From contig CM071567.1 in NCBI GenBank assembly GCA_036426205.1, positions 291,215,141 through 291,279,140 on the forward strand: 64,000 bases of DNA, written 5' to 3'. The notes under the pieces are model-generated. The model was not told the DNA's origin and did not search any database. It saw only the letters and a program-made list of their open reading frames with translations. Made by a program: the position numbers and the translations under genes. Shown here piece after piece: positions 21,829 to 33,448 of this stretch; position 1 is the stretch's first letter; every line of letters begins with the position of its first letter. Origin of the DNA: Ascaphus truei (lineage: Eukaryota; Chordata; Amphibia; Anura; Ascaphidae).

Positions 21829-22159
21829 CAGATGCAGCCACCAGTATTAGAACACTTGCCTGGGAAATTCTGGGGAAGTCTCACAGTAAATGCCTCAACA
21901 TGCTTCAATATTGTCTAAACATTTCTGTGAGATTTTTAATGGCCGATCGGATTAACATACTGTAGCAGGGGTCCCTGCAGTCCCATTCAGTTTGTATGGG
22001 ACTGCAGGGACACCCTCCTGTGTTAATCCGATGGGCCATTAAGAATCTCACAGAAATACTGAGGCAATGTTGAGGCATGTTGAGGCATTTACTGTGAGAC
22101 TGACCCATAATCTCCCAGAATTTCCCAGGTAAATGTTCTAATACTGGTGGCTGCATCTG
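21829..22159. mobile_element. 331 bp palindromic MITE flanked by TA
   Basis: Begins CAGATGCAGCCACCAGTATT and ends with the reverse complement. The arms of about 165 bp are nearly complementary to the centre near 22000. The dinucleotide TA flanks both ends (21827-21828 and 22160-22161), as for Tc1/mariner-type insertion. The opposed open frames on each strand are mirror images of one repeat, not genes. Confidence 0.75.
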
Positions 22160-22439
22160 TATCTGTGAAGGAAGACAAAGCAACTAATCTGAATGAAAAA
22201 CTGAATAGAATCATATACTGTATCTATTTAATAGATCCTCCAAGATATACATAATCCAACATGAAAAACTGTTTGAAAAAGTATAAATGGTGGAAATAAA
22301 ATATAACTAGAGACATAATCAATATCTGAAAATATAAAATATGGTATGCTATATAAAAAAGCATTAATCAAATAAACAACCTCTATAAAGGGCTAACACA
22401 AATGCATGTCAAGGTCATTTAAATAATGGAAAATGTTTG

Positions 22440-22640
22440 AGCTCCCAATCAATATTAATGCCTAAAGGATGTCATGTATCTACAGTAGACTGAAAATCTA
22501 GAACATTTCTCATCTGTTTAATAAACCCATTCGATCCCCTCCCTAAAGTGGGGCATGAACATGTTCTACATCAGAGACGCTAAAGTTCTCTATTCCACCC
22601 TGAGGGCAGTTAGCAGAATGTCTTGATACTGGATGTAATC
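22440..22640 (-). pseudogene. Penelope-like copy C: C-terminal remnant
   Basis: Minus-strand translation across stops gives a GIENF-like start, a GGDRMGLLNR-like block and IFSLL, in the pattern seen after the endonuclease in Penelope-like elements (compare the better copy at 40330-40190). Several stops interrupt it. Confidence 0.5.
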
Positions 22641-22675
22641 AAATTGACAAAACATATATGGTAATAAGTACAAAG

Positions 22676-23420
22676 TTCAAATACTTCAATAATAATAATA
22701 ATAATTACGTGGTTATTTAGTTAAACCCTTTGGCCAAAGCGTTATAAGCCTGCATACCAAACGTCAAGGTATAACCAATAATGCAGGTCCTACACTACAC
22801 TGTGAACCCTTCCATATACCCATTACCATATATGTTTTGTCAATTGGATGTAGCATTGGGCACCCCTGTCTTTTGTTGTATACATTTGCCACACCCAGTA
22901 GCACTCTTTTTTGACATAAATATATATTCATGATGTGGTGGGTGTAGGAGTTTGAGCTAACTGGGAATGTGTGTTAATCAATTTCTGACAGGTAACAGTT
23001 GTACTGGAGGTAGGTGGCACCTCCCCCCAGAGCTCACTCCTCACCTATTTAACTTGCGAGGTCTTTTCACTTTGCTGCAAGAACAGGACCTATTATGGTT
23101 CTTTCCCCCCATACAGAGGTAAAAGGAAGGGTTCACAGTGTAGTATAGGACCTGCATTATTGGTTATACCTTGACGTTTCATATGCAGGCTTATAACACT
23201 TTGACCAAAAGGTTTAACTAAATAACCAAGTAATCATTATTATTATTGAAGTATTTGAACTTTGTACTTATTACCATATATGTTTTGTCAATTTGATGTT
23301 GCTTTAGGCACCCCTGTCTTTTGTTGTATACATTTGCCACACCCAGTAGAACTCTTTTTTGACATACATATATATTCATGATGTGTGGGTGTAGGAGTTT
23401 GAGCTAGCTGGGAATGTATG
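22676..23420. repeat. Inverted repeat (about 135 bp arms) plus a direct repeat (about 150 bp)
   Basis: 22676-22812 is the reverse complement of about 23138-23275 (caggtcctacactacactgtga against tcacagtgtagtataggacctg). The adjacent block accatatatgttttgtcaat...ctgggaatgt occurs directly at 22826-22975 and 23272-23418. The two relations overlap, which points to a fold-back or template-switch rearrangement. Confidence 0.7.
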
Positions 23421-23436
23421 GTATCAAATTAAACTG

Positions 23437-24000
23437 AAGGATAACGTTTTTCCCCATCTGAGGTGTCTGATTCAATGCTAGAGGCATCAGTGTATTTAGA
23501 TTTCAAAATAGATTTCTTAGGTGTTCTGGAAGGACCCTCCCTATCTTCCTGTGAATGAAAGGATGGCTTGGATCTACCTCTGTTTGTAATAGAAGTGGCA
23601 GTTTATTGGCAAAACTTTTTTTGATTTTTCTCGCAATCTAAGCGGTCGCTATCAAATTTGCTTTTCTTTTTTCCATTATTGTTTTTGCCATGAATTCTAT
23701 AATTGAGAGCAATATATAATCATTGCTCTCAAAAAGCTCATAGATTCAAAAGCTTTCAATTTTATCTGCAAATTTTTAATGTCATTTTCTAATACCAGCT
23801 TTTCCTTAGATTTATGTCGGATAATCCTATCAATAAGCTAGAAAGAGCAGATATCTACTGTATAATTGCTTTCCAGTCATGTTCTAATTCTTTACTATTG
23901 AATCTAAAGGTGGAAGATATCTTTATCCTTAGCTTTCTTGGTATTCTTTTTACTTTAGTGTAATTCTCCAATGTCGTGACATCCACCACAGTCTAATGTC
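23437..24000 (-). pseudogene. Penelope-like copy C: possible N-terminal coding remnant
   Basis: On the - strand a frame with one stop reads a lysine/serine-rich region (GKKKSKFDSDRLDCEKN, then RGRSKPSFHSQEDREG and SILKSKYTDASSIESDTS). This resembles the basic N-terminal region upstream of the reverse transcriptase in Penelope-like elements. The match is by composition and position only. Confidence 0.35.
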
Positions 24001-24579
24001 TTGTGTCAATAATTTCTCTAGCTTAAGGAAATGTGCAGTGAGATCTGAGGGTTCCTCTCATAAAAATTCCGTAGTTTGCCAATCGATCCGTTCTACTGTG
24101 ATCAATCGGCAAAGAATTGACTTTGGGCAACACATGAGGAGAACGATGCAAAATTTTGCACTGCTAGAGAGAGAGACCAGGGCTCAGAAAGGGCAGTGCT
24201 ATAGGCTGTTTCAGAAGAGGAAGGGGATGTGACTTCGTAAATATATAATGGAGAAATGAATCCCCATATGGTGCAACAGGAACTAATATAAGTCCAAAAT
24301 ATCACATAAACATCTTCTAAATCCTTTATATGTAATAAAGTAGGAGGCAATAAGATCATAAACTGTATAAATGACCAGATGAATAAAGCACTGGAATAGA
24401 AGCCAATGGGTATCCCACAATAAAGAGGAAACCCGTGGAGTCAAATGACAACCAGCTACTCTAGGTCAATTCCGTGTGTCTTCCATAGGCAGTGAGCCAA
24501 CAACAGGAAAATCCATTAGTACTCACGGACAGCTGTTAGTGTATTCATCCTGGGGTGCAATCTATGTGTTGAGGGAAAA

Positions 24580-24795
24580 ATAAGGAGCACAGCAGCAAAA
24601 AGAACTGGAAGCAGATCAAAAGTTGAAAAATAAAAAAGATTTATTCAGCAAGTCATGCCCATGAAAGAGCTAAAAGACACTCTGACGCGTTTCCCGCCGT
24701 CCTGGCGCTTTATTTATTTATTTAGCTCTCTCTCGTTTTTCAACTTTTGATCTGCCTTCAGTTCTTTTTGCTGCTGTGCTCCTTGTTTTTCTCTC
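24580..24795. repeat. 55 bp inverted repeat around hammerhead-like motif 2
   Basis: aaggagcacagcagcaaaaag...caaaagttgaaaa (24580-24630) is the reverse complement of ttttcaacttttgatctg...gctgctgtgctccttg (24737-24788). The hammerhead-like motif lies in the loop. Confidence 0.7.
24666..24728 (-). ncRNA. Hammerhead-ribozyme-like motif 2
   Basis: The - strand has AAATAAAGCGCCAGGACGGCG, then GGAAACGCGTCAGAGT. CGCC and GGCG form stem II, GAA with ACGCGU forms the minimal stem III, and C is the cleavage position, as in motif 1. The core 5' part (CUGANGA) has eroded into an ATTT repeat. A 9 bp outer stem (agagctaaa and tttagctct) encloses the motif. Confidence 0.4.
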
Positions 24796-24800
24796 TACAC

Positions 24801-26711
24801 TTACCTTTGACTTAGTAAACAGTTGCTTTAGAAACCCCAAATGCATTGTAAATTATAATACATTTTTATTTATTTTTTAAAAACCACCACAAAATGCTAC
24901 CATTGTTAACACTACTAATTTAATAGAAAAATACATGTATGATCTTGGCTAGTCTGCAGCTTTAAGCTTCTCATAAATAAGTAATTATTAATAGGTTAAA
25001 TTAAATGTCTACTTCTTTTACAGATTCCTAAAGCTTGATTCCACAGAAAGAAGATGATGTCAATGGAAGTATCAAAACAAATATAATTGTTAAAATTTGA
25101 CATACTCTTTACACATACTGTAGACATGATTTATACACTTTTATAAAAATGTTGTTGAGTTGTGATTTATTAGACATATACAGTATACATTATAATACTT
25201 TTGGAATATCGTGTGTTATAGAAAAAGCCAAATGTGATTAAGAGCAATCAACATTTTGTTTCTCAATGATTCGTTTATATCTTCCTGTAGAATAAAGAGA
25301 ATATCTCGTTAAGATACTGCAGTAAAGTTTTAAACAAGATTTTGGATCATATGTTTGCTTACATTCTTTTTTAAGGTGTGCAAGTGTTGAGATTGCAAAT
25401 ATTCATGACACTTGCCATTAGTAATTATAGAAGTTTCACAATAATGTTTTTGGACGTTCTGTATACAGAGGCTCTTGAACATTATTACATGTGGTACTTT
25501 AACATTTAAATTTATTAAGTCACTGCATACATATTCATGATATGAGCGTTGTTTTGAATCTTTGAAAACCAAGAAATTACATATGTTACTATGTACATGA
25601 AACATTCCTTTCAAGTGAAGAAAATGCAGTCAATGAATGTCTTTACACTAGTAACCAAGAATACTTTGGCTCACAGTGACAATAGGGCTAAATATGATGT
25701 TCAAACTGCAAGTATACTGAATAAATAAATACACCACTATTTGTCCAATAAGTAGCACAGTTATATTCACACATGTAAATGGTCAAATATTCATAAATTA
25801 CCTTGGACAATCTTAAGTAAAGACGGCCAACTTGTTTAACATCAATCCAAATTTGCCATGAACGTGAGCACCCTGGTATCGCAAGTCAAGTTATCATCTG
25901 AAACATGTTTTCTAACTCCCTCTATGTCCCTTGTCTTCCTCCTATAGCCCACATACAAACATTGCACACATCACAAGCATTGCACTCATCCCCTACAACC
26001 TTCCACAGCATCGATGTCACAATGTGATTTTATTAAACATTGACATGAAACATCAACTATTGCAGTGTGGAAAGTAGACATACACCAAACATACCTGTGA
26101 CCGTGCTTAGGGCCACGCAATCACAAGTCACCAGCTGATACTCCTGCAGGGATACCAATAAGACCTGCATTTTTCATTCTAAAAGAAGTTGAAATTAGAC
26201 AAATGAGTCATGAATGTGAACAATAAAACTTTAATATCCCAAGCTTTAATGACAAGTTGACATTAGTAATTATAATAAAGTATATTATGTTTAAAAAGAG
26301 TGTAAAATTTACTAATAAATTAGAACATGTCAAATATTTATTATTACATTAAACAAGTTATTAAAATCAATATTATATTAATGAGCTGAATATTGAACAC
26401 AAGCACAGCAATATCACTTATATCCATGCAGAACATTCAGCCTTCTATCATGCATACATAACAGAGGGGGGGGGGGGCATGGTTTAGGGAAGTACAAAAG
26501 GGTTAACCCTCACAAACCATTGACAGATGAATAGGTAGTGTTTATCCAAAAAAACATAATTGCCACATTCTGTCGCTGATAAAACACAGCTGTGCCTATG
26601 ATTAGAAAAAATAGATGATATTTGACAAACAGCATGAGGAGACTATAGCTTTACATATAAGACAATAACATTCTTACATGAGAAATAGATGGCAATAATT
26701 TTCAAACGGGT
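24801..26711. other. AT-rich non-coding stretch
   Basis: No convincing gene or repeat boundary. A minus-strand frame at 25614-25330 (94 codons) has AT-driven composition and no recognised motif. A G run lies at 26466-26477. The right part may be the 3' end of the Harbinger element that follows. Confidence 0.45.
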
Positions 26712-27899
26712 CTACTCCCCACAGGGTGTGTGCTCCCTTGCCCCTGCAGCAAGCACAGGAGGATCGTCATCTAGATCCTCCCACATATCTCCATATCTCT
26801 CTGATGTAGAGCAATGTTGTGCAGAATGTAGCAACTAATCACTATGTCAGCAACCTTCTGAGGTGAGTAGTGTAGGGCACCACCAGATCTATCCAGACAT
26901 CTGAACAGACTTTTCAACATTCCAATCGTCCTCTCAATAACTGAGTGTGTGGATATGTGTGCCGCATTATAACGTTCCTCGTCAGGGGTTTGCGTGTTAC
27001 GCAGTGGGGTAAGGAGCCACGACCAAGTCCCATATTCTAAATCACCTGTAAAACAGTGGAAACATACATTAATCTAACTCTAAGAATGTACTTATATGTA
27101 AAAAATATATATTTATTTCTATGCACTAGTACATGAAAAACAATGAAATAAATAATATGCCATGAATATCCTACATATCGTGTGTCGTATATGGCAGTTT
27201 AATCCAAGGTGCATCAATCAGTGACTTATACATACAGTAATCATTACAGCCGCAAATAATTATAAAAACATTAAATGTGACCTCTGATGCCTATAGCATT
27301 ACAGATGCAATGTGGAAGAAAGGAGTTTTTGTATTGGCCACAAATTTCTTATTCTTGAGTGTTGAGTACTTTAGGAAAACAGTAAGCTGCTTCACATGTC
27401 TAATATATATTTTCTGTAACTTTGACAATGCTTTATGTAAAGTAGATATTTAATATTGAACATATTTTTGGTCTAACAAAATTATTAATTTCTGTCTGTC
27501 CAGTTTGTATTACATGTACTCACACAACAGCCACCCGCCTCAAATGCACGGAAGACTGATGAGTTTGCAGGATATAGGAATCGTGATAGGAACCCTACCA
27601 CAATCAGAATTTTCATCTGGGAATGTGACCTGCACATTAAGGGAGTGATAGTGTTTCCTGTTACAGTACGCCGCCTCCTCCCTTTCACGTGGAGGGGTCA
27701 GCACAACATGTCTGCAATCTATAGCACCCATCATATTAGGTAGCCCGGGTAGATTATAAAAGCCAGTCCTGAGTTCCATCCACTCTGTCTGCTCTCCAGA
27801 AAAATGGATATAATTCCTAGCGCATTGATTCAGTGTGCATAGAAACTGGCTAAGGGTCAGTGAGAATGGTGGCTGTGAGACCCGGTCAACTATGCCCAC
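26712..27899 (-). pseudogene. HARBI1-like: Harbinger (HARBI1-like) transposase, two exons
   Basis: Exon 1 (27899 to about 27525) carries FYNLPGLPNMMGAIDCRHV with the first catalytic aspartate, then NRKHYHSLNVQVTFPDENSD. After a frame change it continues ANSSVFRAFEAGG. A GT-AG intron is likely: donor tgtgtgagt near 27522 and acceptor ttttacag at 27046. Exon 2 (27045-26712) has GDLEYG, WLLTPLRNTQTPDEERYN, SVIERTIGMLKSLFRCLD and CYILHNIALH, with the second aspartate (GD) and the glutamate (VIER) in family positions. A second frame change lies before the acidic tail DLDDDPP. It would cut and paste Harbinger elements. N-terminal exons and terminal repeats were not found. Confidence 0.85.
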
Positions 27900-29077
27900 A
27901 GTTGTTTATAAAGAAGCATGAGCAGGTGGCTTCGAAACTTAGCAAGGTGGACATGGGTCAGAGGAGCTCTGCCGGCTCCATAGAGAAATAAGAGTGCTCT
28001 GCCTCCCCAAAAAATGCCTTAACCCCATAGGGTCAGCCCCGTGAGACTCCCTCTCCTCCCCACCCCCTCTATAAGGAAAAGGGAGGAAATAGTTTACCCT
28101 TGGATCGGAACCAAAAAAAAACAGGAGTTCAGTCGTGGGCTCAAAATGGTCACCGAGTGCATGTGAAGCAGCCTAACATCAGCGGTAGCTAGAGGGAAGC
28201 ACTGATAGGTAGAGGAGGGAGAGGAGGGAAGCAGCGGGGAGCCACCTGATAGGAGTCCTCACTTCAACACAACGGTGTGCTGCGAGTTGTCAGCCCTCAG
28301 CAGGTGAGGCTGCAGCAGGAGGCCTGGGAGTGTGGATAGGTGGCCATTTTACCTCAGCGCTCTGTGGGGGTGCCGGAGGGAGCGGGCTCATCTCTCTCCC
28401 TCCAGCATACAAGCTGGCAGATCAGGACCCAGTATGTATGTATGATCGGGACCCAGTGGAGACCTCCCCCTGTAGAGTTCTCAGCCACCTTCAGACAGAG
28501 AGAGCACAATGCCACCCAGGGTGTTCCCATCCCATTCCCCTGGACATCTGCTGAAGGCCTCCAAGAGTGAGCAGGGGAGCCCAGTAAATGCCAGTAAGTA
28601 CCATGTAGCAACTGACATCAAGGGTGGGCAACCTAGTACTGACAGTTCCCTCATTTACACATCACCAAACTGATATAAGTACATAAAATAAAAAATTGCA
28701 ATTTAAAGTATACAATTAAATCCAAGATGGCCACCAAAACCTAAAGATAGAGGGAAACACAGGAGGGCAACACAATCAGCCTTCCTGTACCTATGCTGAA
28801 GAGTACAAAAAGGGAACTGTCTCCCTCATTGACACAAGGCCAACTGTTCCCCTGGGAACCAGCCAGGTGGGGAGACCTAGAGAAAAGAAAAACAAAGAAA
28901 AGTGAGAATCAGCATCAGACACAATTTAAAAATATTCCTCTGCAATAGAGACCAAGCAAAAAAATAATATCAAGGACAACATATTTACTTTTTCAAGCAT
29001 CCAAAATTCATGATCACTGATTTGAGGGGGAAAAATATATCCCACAGACCATTGAAAGCTCAGAGAGAACCAAGCGC
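27900..29077 (+). other. Non-coding stretch, possibly an L1 leader
   Basis: 28140-28620 is GC-richer, with gccattttacctcagcgctc and several short overlapping frames. This would fit an L1-type 5' leader upstream of the ORF1 fragment at 29150, but the link is only positional. 28680-29070 holds nothing recognised. Confidence 0.3.
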
Positions 29078-29136
29078 GGGCTACCCAATGTGATGGGTGC
29101 TATAGATTGCAGACATGTTGTCCTGACACCTCCACT
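29078..29136 (+). pseudogene. 59 bp Harbinger transposase fragment
   Basis: Encodes GLPNVMGAIDCRHVVLTPP, almost the same peptide as the first catalytic motif of the minus-strand transposase at 27745-27690, but on the + strand. The flanking sequence has no further transposase similarity. Confidence 0.75.
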
Positions 29137-29149
29137 TAGCCTATGCATT

Positions 29150-29745
29150 CAAAGAAGGAGAAATACCATTAATAGCAAACAAGCTGGGAGACTTCCGATT
29201 ACGTCACCGGGAATAGCTGCATAATGAGGGAGCTCCCGGGACCCTCTTAGCATAACTCAATCACTAAGGCTCTATCACCACCTGGTTACACCAACTTTTC
29301 CAACGGACTAATCAAATAAGGCTCCCTGAAATGGCTATAAGTCCAAAAAGACACCCGCTCAAGGGGTTTTGCAGTATTTAGTGGCCACACAGCGCGCCGA
29401 GATCACAGCAATGAAGAGTAAGATGGTGCCACTGCACGTGCACCCATCAATAAAGAGCAAGACCGGCGGTCATGGACTCACGGAGGAGATAGCAATCACT
29501 GACCTTACATGGAGGATGTTTTCAACAAAATGCATGAAAAAATGAACAGATCACTCCAGCTCGACCTGAAGGCTGCGGAAAATGGATGGATGAAGCCCTG
29601 CAGCTGCAAACAGCAGCTTACGAAGAGATCATTGGCCTGGGCCAGGAAATTAATCCCAAAGCCGGTCTTGAAGAACAAGAGAATAGAGATAGGAGACAGA
29701 ACTTAAGAATTCAAAACATCCCTGAATCTGTCTCTCCTGAACTTC
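29150..29745 (+). pseudogene. L1/Tx1-like LINE ORF1 fragment
   Basis: Plus-strand frames contain DEALQLQTAAYEEIIGLGQ and EEQENRDRRQNLRIQNIPES. The latter corresponds to the conserved ENRSRRNNLRIxGxPE signature at the border of the coiled coil and RRM in L1-type ORF1 proteins. The fragment stops after this signature near 29745, so most of the RNA-binding domain and all of ORF2 are absent. Confidence 0.7.
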
Positions 29746-29749
29746 TCTG

Positions 29750-30480
29750 TCCCTACCTAGTGAACTTCTCCGCCCCTACCTATATCCCCAATCTGATCGG
29801 TGGTAGTAGACCATGTGACAGATTTTTTGGGGAAAGGATATGACGTCATCCAAAGGGAGTCACATGGTCTACAACAACCAATCAGATTGGGGAAACAGTT
29901 CCCACAATCTGATTGGCTGAAGTACCATGTGACGACAGCCATGTTGCTTTTGGTGACGTTTTGTTAAATGGAAATGAATCACAGACATTCTGACTCACTT
30001 GCTTAACTTCCTTTACATGACAACACAAAAAAAAAAACACATGGTATTCACAGCCAATCAGAAGTGTGTGAACTATTTGCACTCAAATGGGATGTCACAG
30101 GCCTATAAAAGCCTGTGCAGCCTCATTTTATGGCAAGAAGCCGAGGAGGGAGAACATCCTCCTCCAATAGGATTACAAGGGCGTGCTGGATGAAGGAGAA
30201 GGAGAAGGAGGAGAAGAAGACGATACAGAAGAAGAAGATAGGAGACCCAGAAAGAGCCAACATGGGATTACAATTTACAGATGAAGAAAAAAAAAGAAGA
30301 AAAGGATTTTGGATTTTTTATACCTGTGGCCCGTTTCTGTTTGGGATTGTGGATTGGTTTGAGAGCTTGCGGTAACCACGGGAATCAGAGGGTGAAGACA
30401 TCTAAAGGTAAGGAAAAAAATAGAATGTATGTTATTTTTCTTTTACAGGTTTTTTTTATTTTATTTTTTTGGTGATTGCA
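29750..30480 (-). repeat. Inverted relative of the 19450-20060 repeat
   Basis: Contains, in reverse complement, the gaggctgcacaggcttttata word and the tcttcatctgtaa block of the earlier copy. ctgattggctgaagtac and accaatcagattgggg form local inverted words. No gene. Confidence 0.6.
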
Positions 30481-30532
30481 TTTTTTTTTACACATTTATT
30501 CAAAATGTATTTATGTATGGCCCTTTAGGGCT

Positions 30533-30540
30533 ATACATAC

Positions 30541-30571
<31 letters not shown>

Positions 30572-30612
30572 CATACATACATACATACATACATACATAC
30601 ATACATACATAC
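30533..30612. repeat. (CATA)n microsatellite
   Basis: About 19 uninterrupted catacata-type tetranucleotide units. Confidence 0.95.
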
Positions 30613-31011
30613 AGTAAGAAGCAATGGTTGTTTCTGCAAATGCTTGCATGTATGTATTTTAAATGCATATTGATTTTAAATTTGGATGCTATTTATATTG
30701 CATATTGATGTAGTGTTCAAGCATTTTTGCTTATGTTTTAAATTATTTATTTCTGGATTTGATTGGTGTCTGCTTTTTAATGTTGGATTATTTTTTGACT
30801 TTTGATTTGGAATAATGCAGTTTATTTAGATATTTATTTGATTTATTCAAGGTTTGGTTTTGGTGTTTTAATTGTTTATTCTGGTCTTTATTTTGGATTT
30901 GATTAATTGATTGGTGGTTAACAAAATAAGTACAGACAGCACACACTAAGAAAGTCTGTGTAGCAATGACGGGTGCAGACGGGAACAGAGAGGACCCTCG
31001 TTCCTCTCAAA
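30613..31011. other. AT-rich flank of the Penelope-like insertion
   Basis: Continues the older repeat. The word aattgattggtgg at 30905-30917 matches aattgattggtag at 39265-39277 and is the candidate left target duplication. The 95 bp between it and 31012 have no counterpart at the right end. Confidence 0.45.
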
Positions 31012-31235
31012 TAATCAATAGGACATTAATGTTCCCAGCACACCAAGGAAAAATAAGCTAATGAAGGATCAGCCAAAAATCAAATTTAATTATACATGTA
31101 CGATGCATATAAGGTCAAACAGCAACCAAGGGAAAACGTGTATATAGGGGGACAGGGACAAAGACAGGGATGGGGAAGGGAAGAGAGGGAAGGAGAGGAA
31201 GAGAAAAACACGGGGAATAAAAAGTGCAGGGCAAT

Positions 31236-31285
31236 GGGGGCAACGTAACAATTCGGGGTATAGACCCCTTCTTCTGGCCCGTTCC
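31236..31285 (-). ncRNA. Hammerhead-ribozyme-like motif 3
   Basis: On the - strand: GGGC, CAGAAGA (core CUGANGA with one change), then an arm with GGGGT/ACCCC pairing (stem II), GAAT (for GAAA), a small TG-TTA-CG loop, TT, and GCCC, which pairs with the first GGGC (stem I). It sits in the 3' region of the Penelope-like element and has a counterpart at 39005-39046. Confidence 0.45.
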
Positions 31286-32508
31286 CTGGTAGACCGAAGT
31301 CACCTTGTACTTCCCTCACCCTGTGACTAGGTCCCTGGAATACACAGTGACACACTGACACTAGATCTCAACGGTAAATGAAACAGTGGAATACCAAAGA
31401 TATAAAAACAACTGCTGGTTCTCCGGGCAAAATACAGGTAAACTGGGAAGCACAAATCTCATACAGGAGTGCCTGTAAACACAGTGACGGCTAAGGAGTA
31501 TAAATGGAAAATTATGGTGCTAAATGGTTAATGACCCACTGAAGTAGACCTATAGGAACAAAGAGATGCTCAGAAACAGGTACAGAAATAAATAGATAAA
31601 TGAACCACTCAATATGACAGGTAGAACCAACATACTTGTAACCAGCATACACAGGAACAGTCCAAAGGTAAATTAAGCTGGAACAGTAAACTCCTCAGTG
31701 TGCAAAAAAACCAGCACTGCATGAGGAGCTGTACCTGTGGTCCTTAAAGCGGCGCAGCCCGATGACGTCACTGTGAGCCGGCTGGAATCATGAATAAGAG
31801 TTCCCCCAGGTGCAGGGAACAGCGCAGTGAAACCCACACATGCGCACAAGCAAAGTCCCAGCCGTCAGATCCAAGGGGCGGAGCCAGTCTAGTGCAGTGG
31901 CAAATGCGATCAGGCAAACACTCCAGGTGCAGTGAGGAGAGTGGATGTATGACAGCAACAGAGGAGAACCTCACAGGGCACCAGCAGCCCAACGAGGAGC
32001 CCAGAAACATAGAGACAAAATGCACAGAAGGGAGAAAGTAAACACAGGTATTAAATATAACTGTAACGATTGTAGAATAAAGCAGCCCATCAATGGACCC
32101 AGAAACATAGAGTCATAATGCACAATAGGGAGATACTGAACGAAGGGGTAGAATACACATGTGATGATGGCAAAATAAAGGCAAATGCACCAAAAAAACA
32201 TCCCAACTAGAATACACAGTAGTGTGGTGAGGCAGAGGTGGAGAAGACCAAGGTGCCAAGAATAGATCACGGCACAGGATGACGGACACAAGGGGAGATA
32301 ACATGCTCCGATGGTGGCCGCCATGGAACCAAAGGAGACAGAGATCTGTGGACCAAAAAGATAGAGTCAATTGCAGGCAACAGTGGAACGGCAAATACAC
32401 CTACATATAGGGGACCCCTAGTAGAGGGCAAAGGAAACTTCAAAAGAAGCAGCTCAGATCGAAATCCTTATTGATGCCCTTTGGGGTCATGGTGCCCAAG
32501 CGCCAAAT

Positions 32509-33448
32509 CTACTGTGTCTCTTTACGCAACAAATGCATCTTGGTGTTACCACCACGTCTACCTCTTGTATGTCCATCTATTATCTGAAACAGGAGCTGAC
32601 TGGAGTTGTGTCCTGCCTGTGTAAAATGATGGGCCACTGGGACATCAGGATCCTGCCTGCGGATCGCCGCTTTGTGTTGTCGGATCCTGTCCTTGACACA
32701 CTGAGTAGTCTCCCCCACATACCTCATCCCACACGGGCATTTGATAAGATAAATCACATTCCTAGATAGACATGTGTAGACATCCTTGATGTAATAAACA
32801 GAGCCTGTAAGTGGATGCGTAAATCTATCTCCCTCCTGCATACTGTCACACTGACTACAGCTACTGTACAACACCGGAAACAACCCTTTTTGGGGACACC
32901 AAGGAAGGTTTGTGTACGATTCGTGCCACCAATATCAGCCTTCACCAGTCTATCCCTCAAATTTTTACCTCGTTTGTATGAGAAAAGAGGGTTAAGACCT
33001 AGAGTTGGGTCGGGTCCATACTCAGCAAACTCCAATGCTTGAGAATGACACTTTTTATACGCCCACTCAGTGTACTATATGTGGGCACAAAAGGAATAGA
33101 GAATCTCTTATCCTTATTAATGTGACATGATGGATTGAGTAATACAGTTCTATCCATTGTCTCCACCCTATCTCGTTCATTTTTAAGCAAAGCTGCGGGG
33201 TAATTTCTTGATTTAAATTTATCTAGCATGATATCAAGGCTACGAGCGACACATGCGGGGTTGCTAATAATCCGTTTGGCTCTTAAAAACTGGCTATAGG
33301 GAAGACCTTTAATAGAACCTGGTGGATGAAAGCTATCAAAACATAGCAAGTTGTTTCTATCAGTGTCCTTCGTATATAAATCAGATTGAAGTTTATGGTC
33401 AAAAAGTCTAATGGTAGTATCCAGAAAGTTGACGGCTTGATTACTCAC
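32509..33448 (-). pseudogene. Penelope-like copy A, minus strand: RT end and GIY-YIG endonuclease
   Basis: Overlapping - strand frames with frameshifts near 33030 and 32880. The first part (33448-32999) corresponds to the C-terminal reverse transcriptase/thumb region (NFLDTTIRLFDHKL, LDIMLDKFKSRNYPAALL). The cysteine-rich linker CSQCDSMQEGDRFTHP and the endonuclease follow: YLIKCPCGMRYVGETTQCV with the downstream arginine and histidine (RIRQHK). The GIY of the motif is changed to VIY. The endonuclease nicks target DNA in this family. It lacks the catalytic RT core because it is truncated at 33455. Confidence 0.85.

Larger units (their letters stand above)
20881..24800 (-). mobile_element. Decayed Penelope-like element (copy C) between hammerhead-like motifs
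   Basis: Read on the - strand the order is: hammerhead-like motif (24728-24666), N-terminal-like coding remnant (24000-23437), C-terminal coding remnant (22640-22440), hammerhead-like motif (20994-20952). This is the order expected for a Penelope-like element with ribozymes in both flanking repeats. The reverse transcriptase and GIY-YIG parts are gone, and fold-back sequences occupy the middle. Individual pieces are weak; their collinear order is the argument. Confidence 0.5.

Noticed and set aside
21774..22183. Similar frames on both strands at the palindrome
   Set aside because: They are the two arms of one palindrome read from each side.
25330..25614. 94-codon minus-strand frame
   Set aside because: AT-driven composition, no motif and no neighbours that support it.
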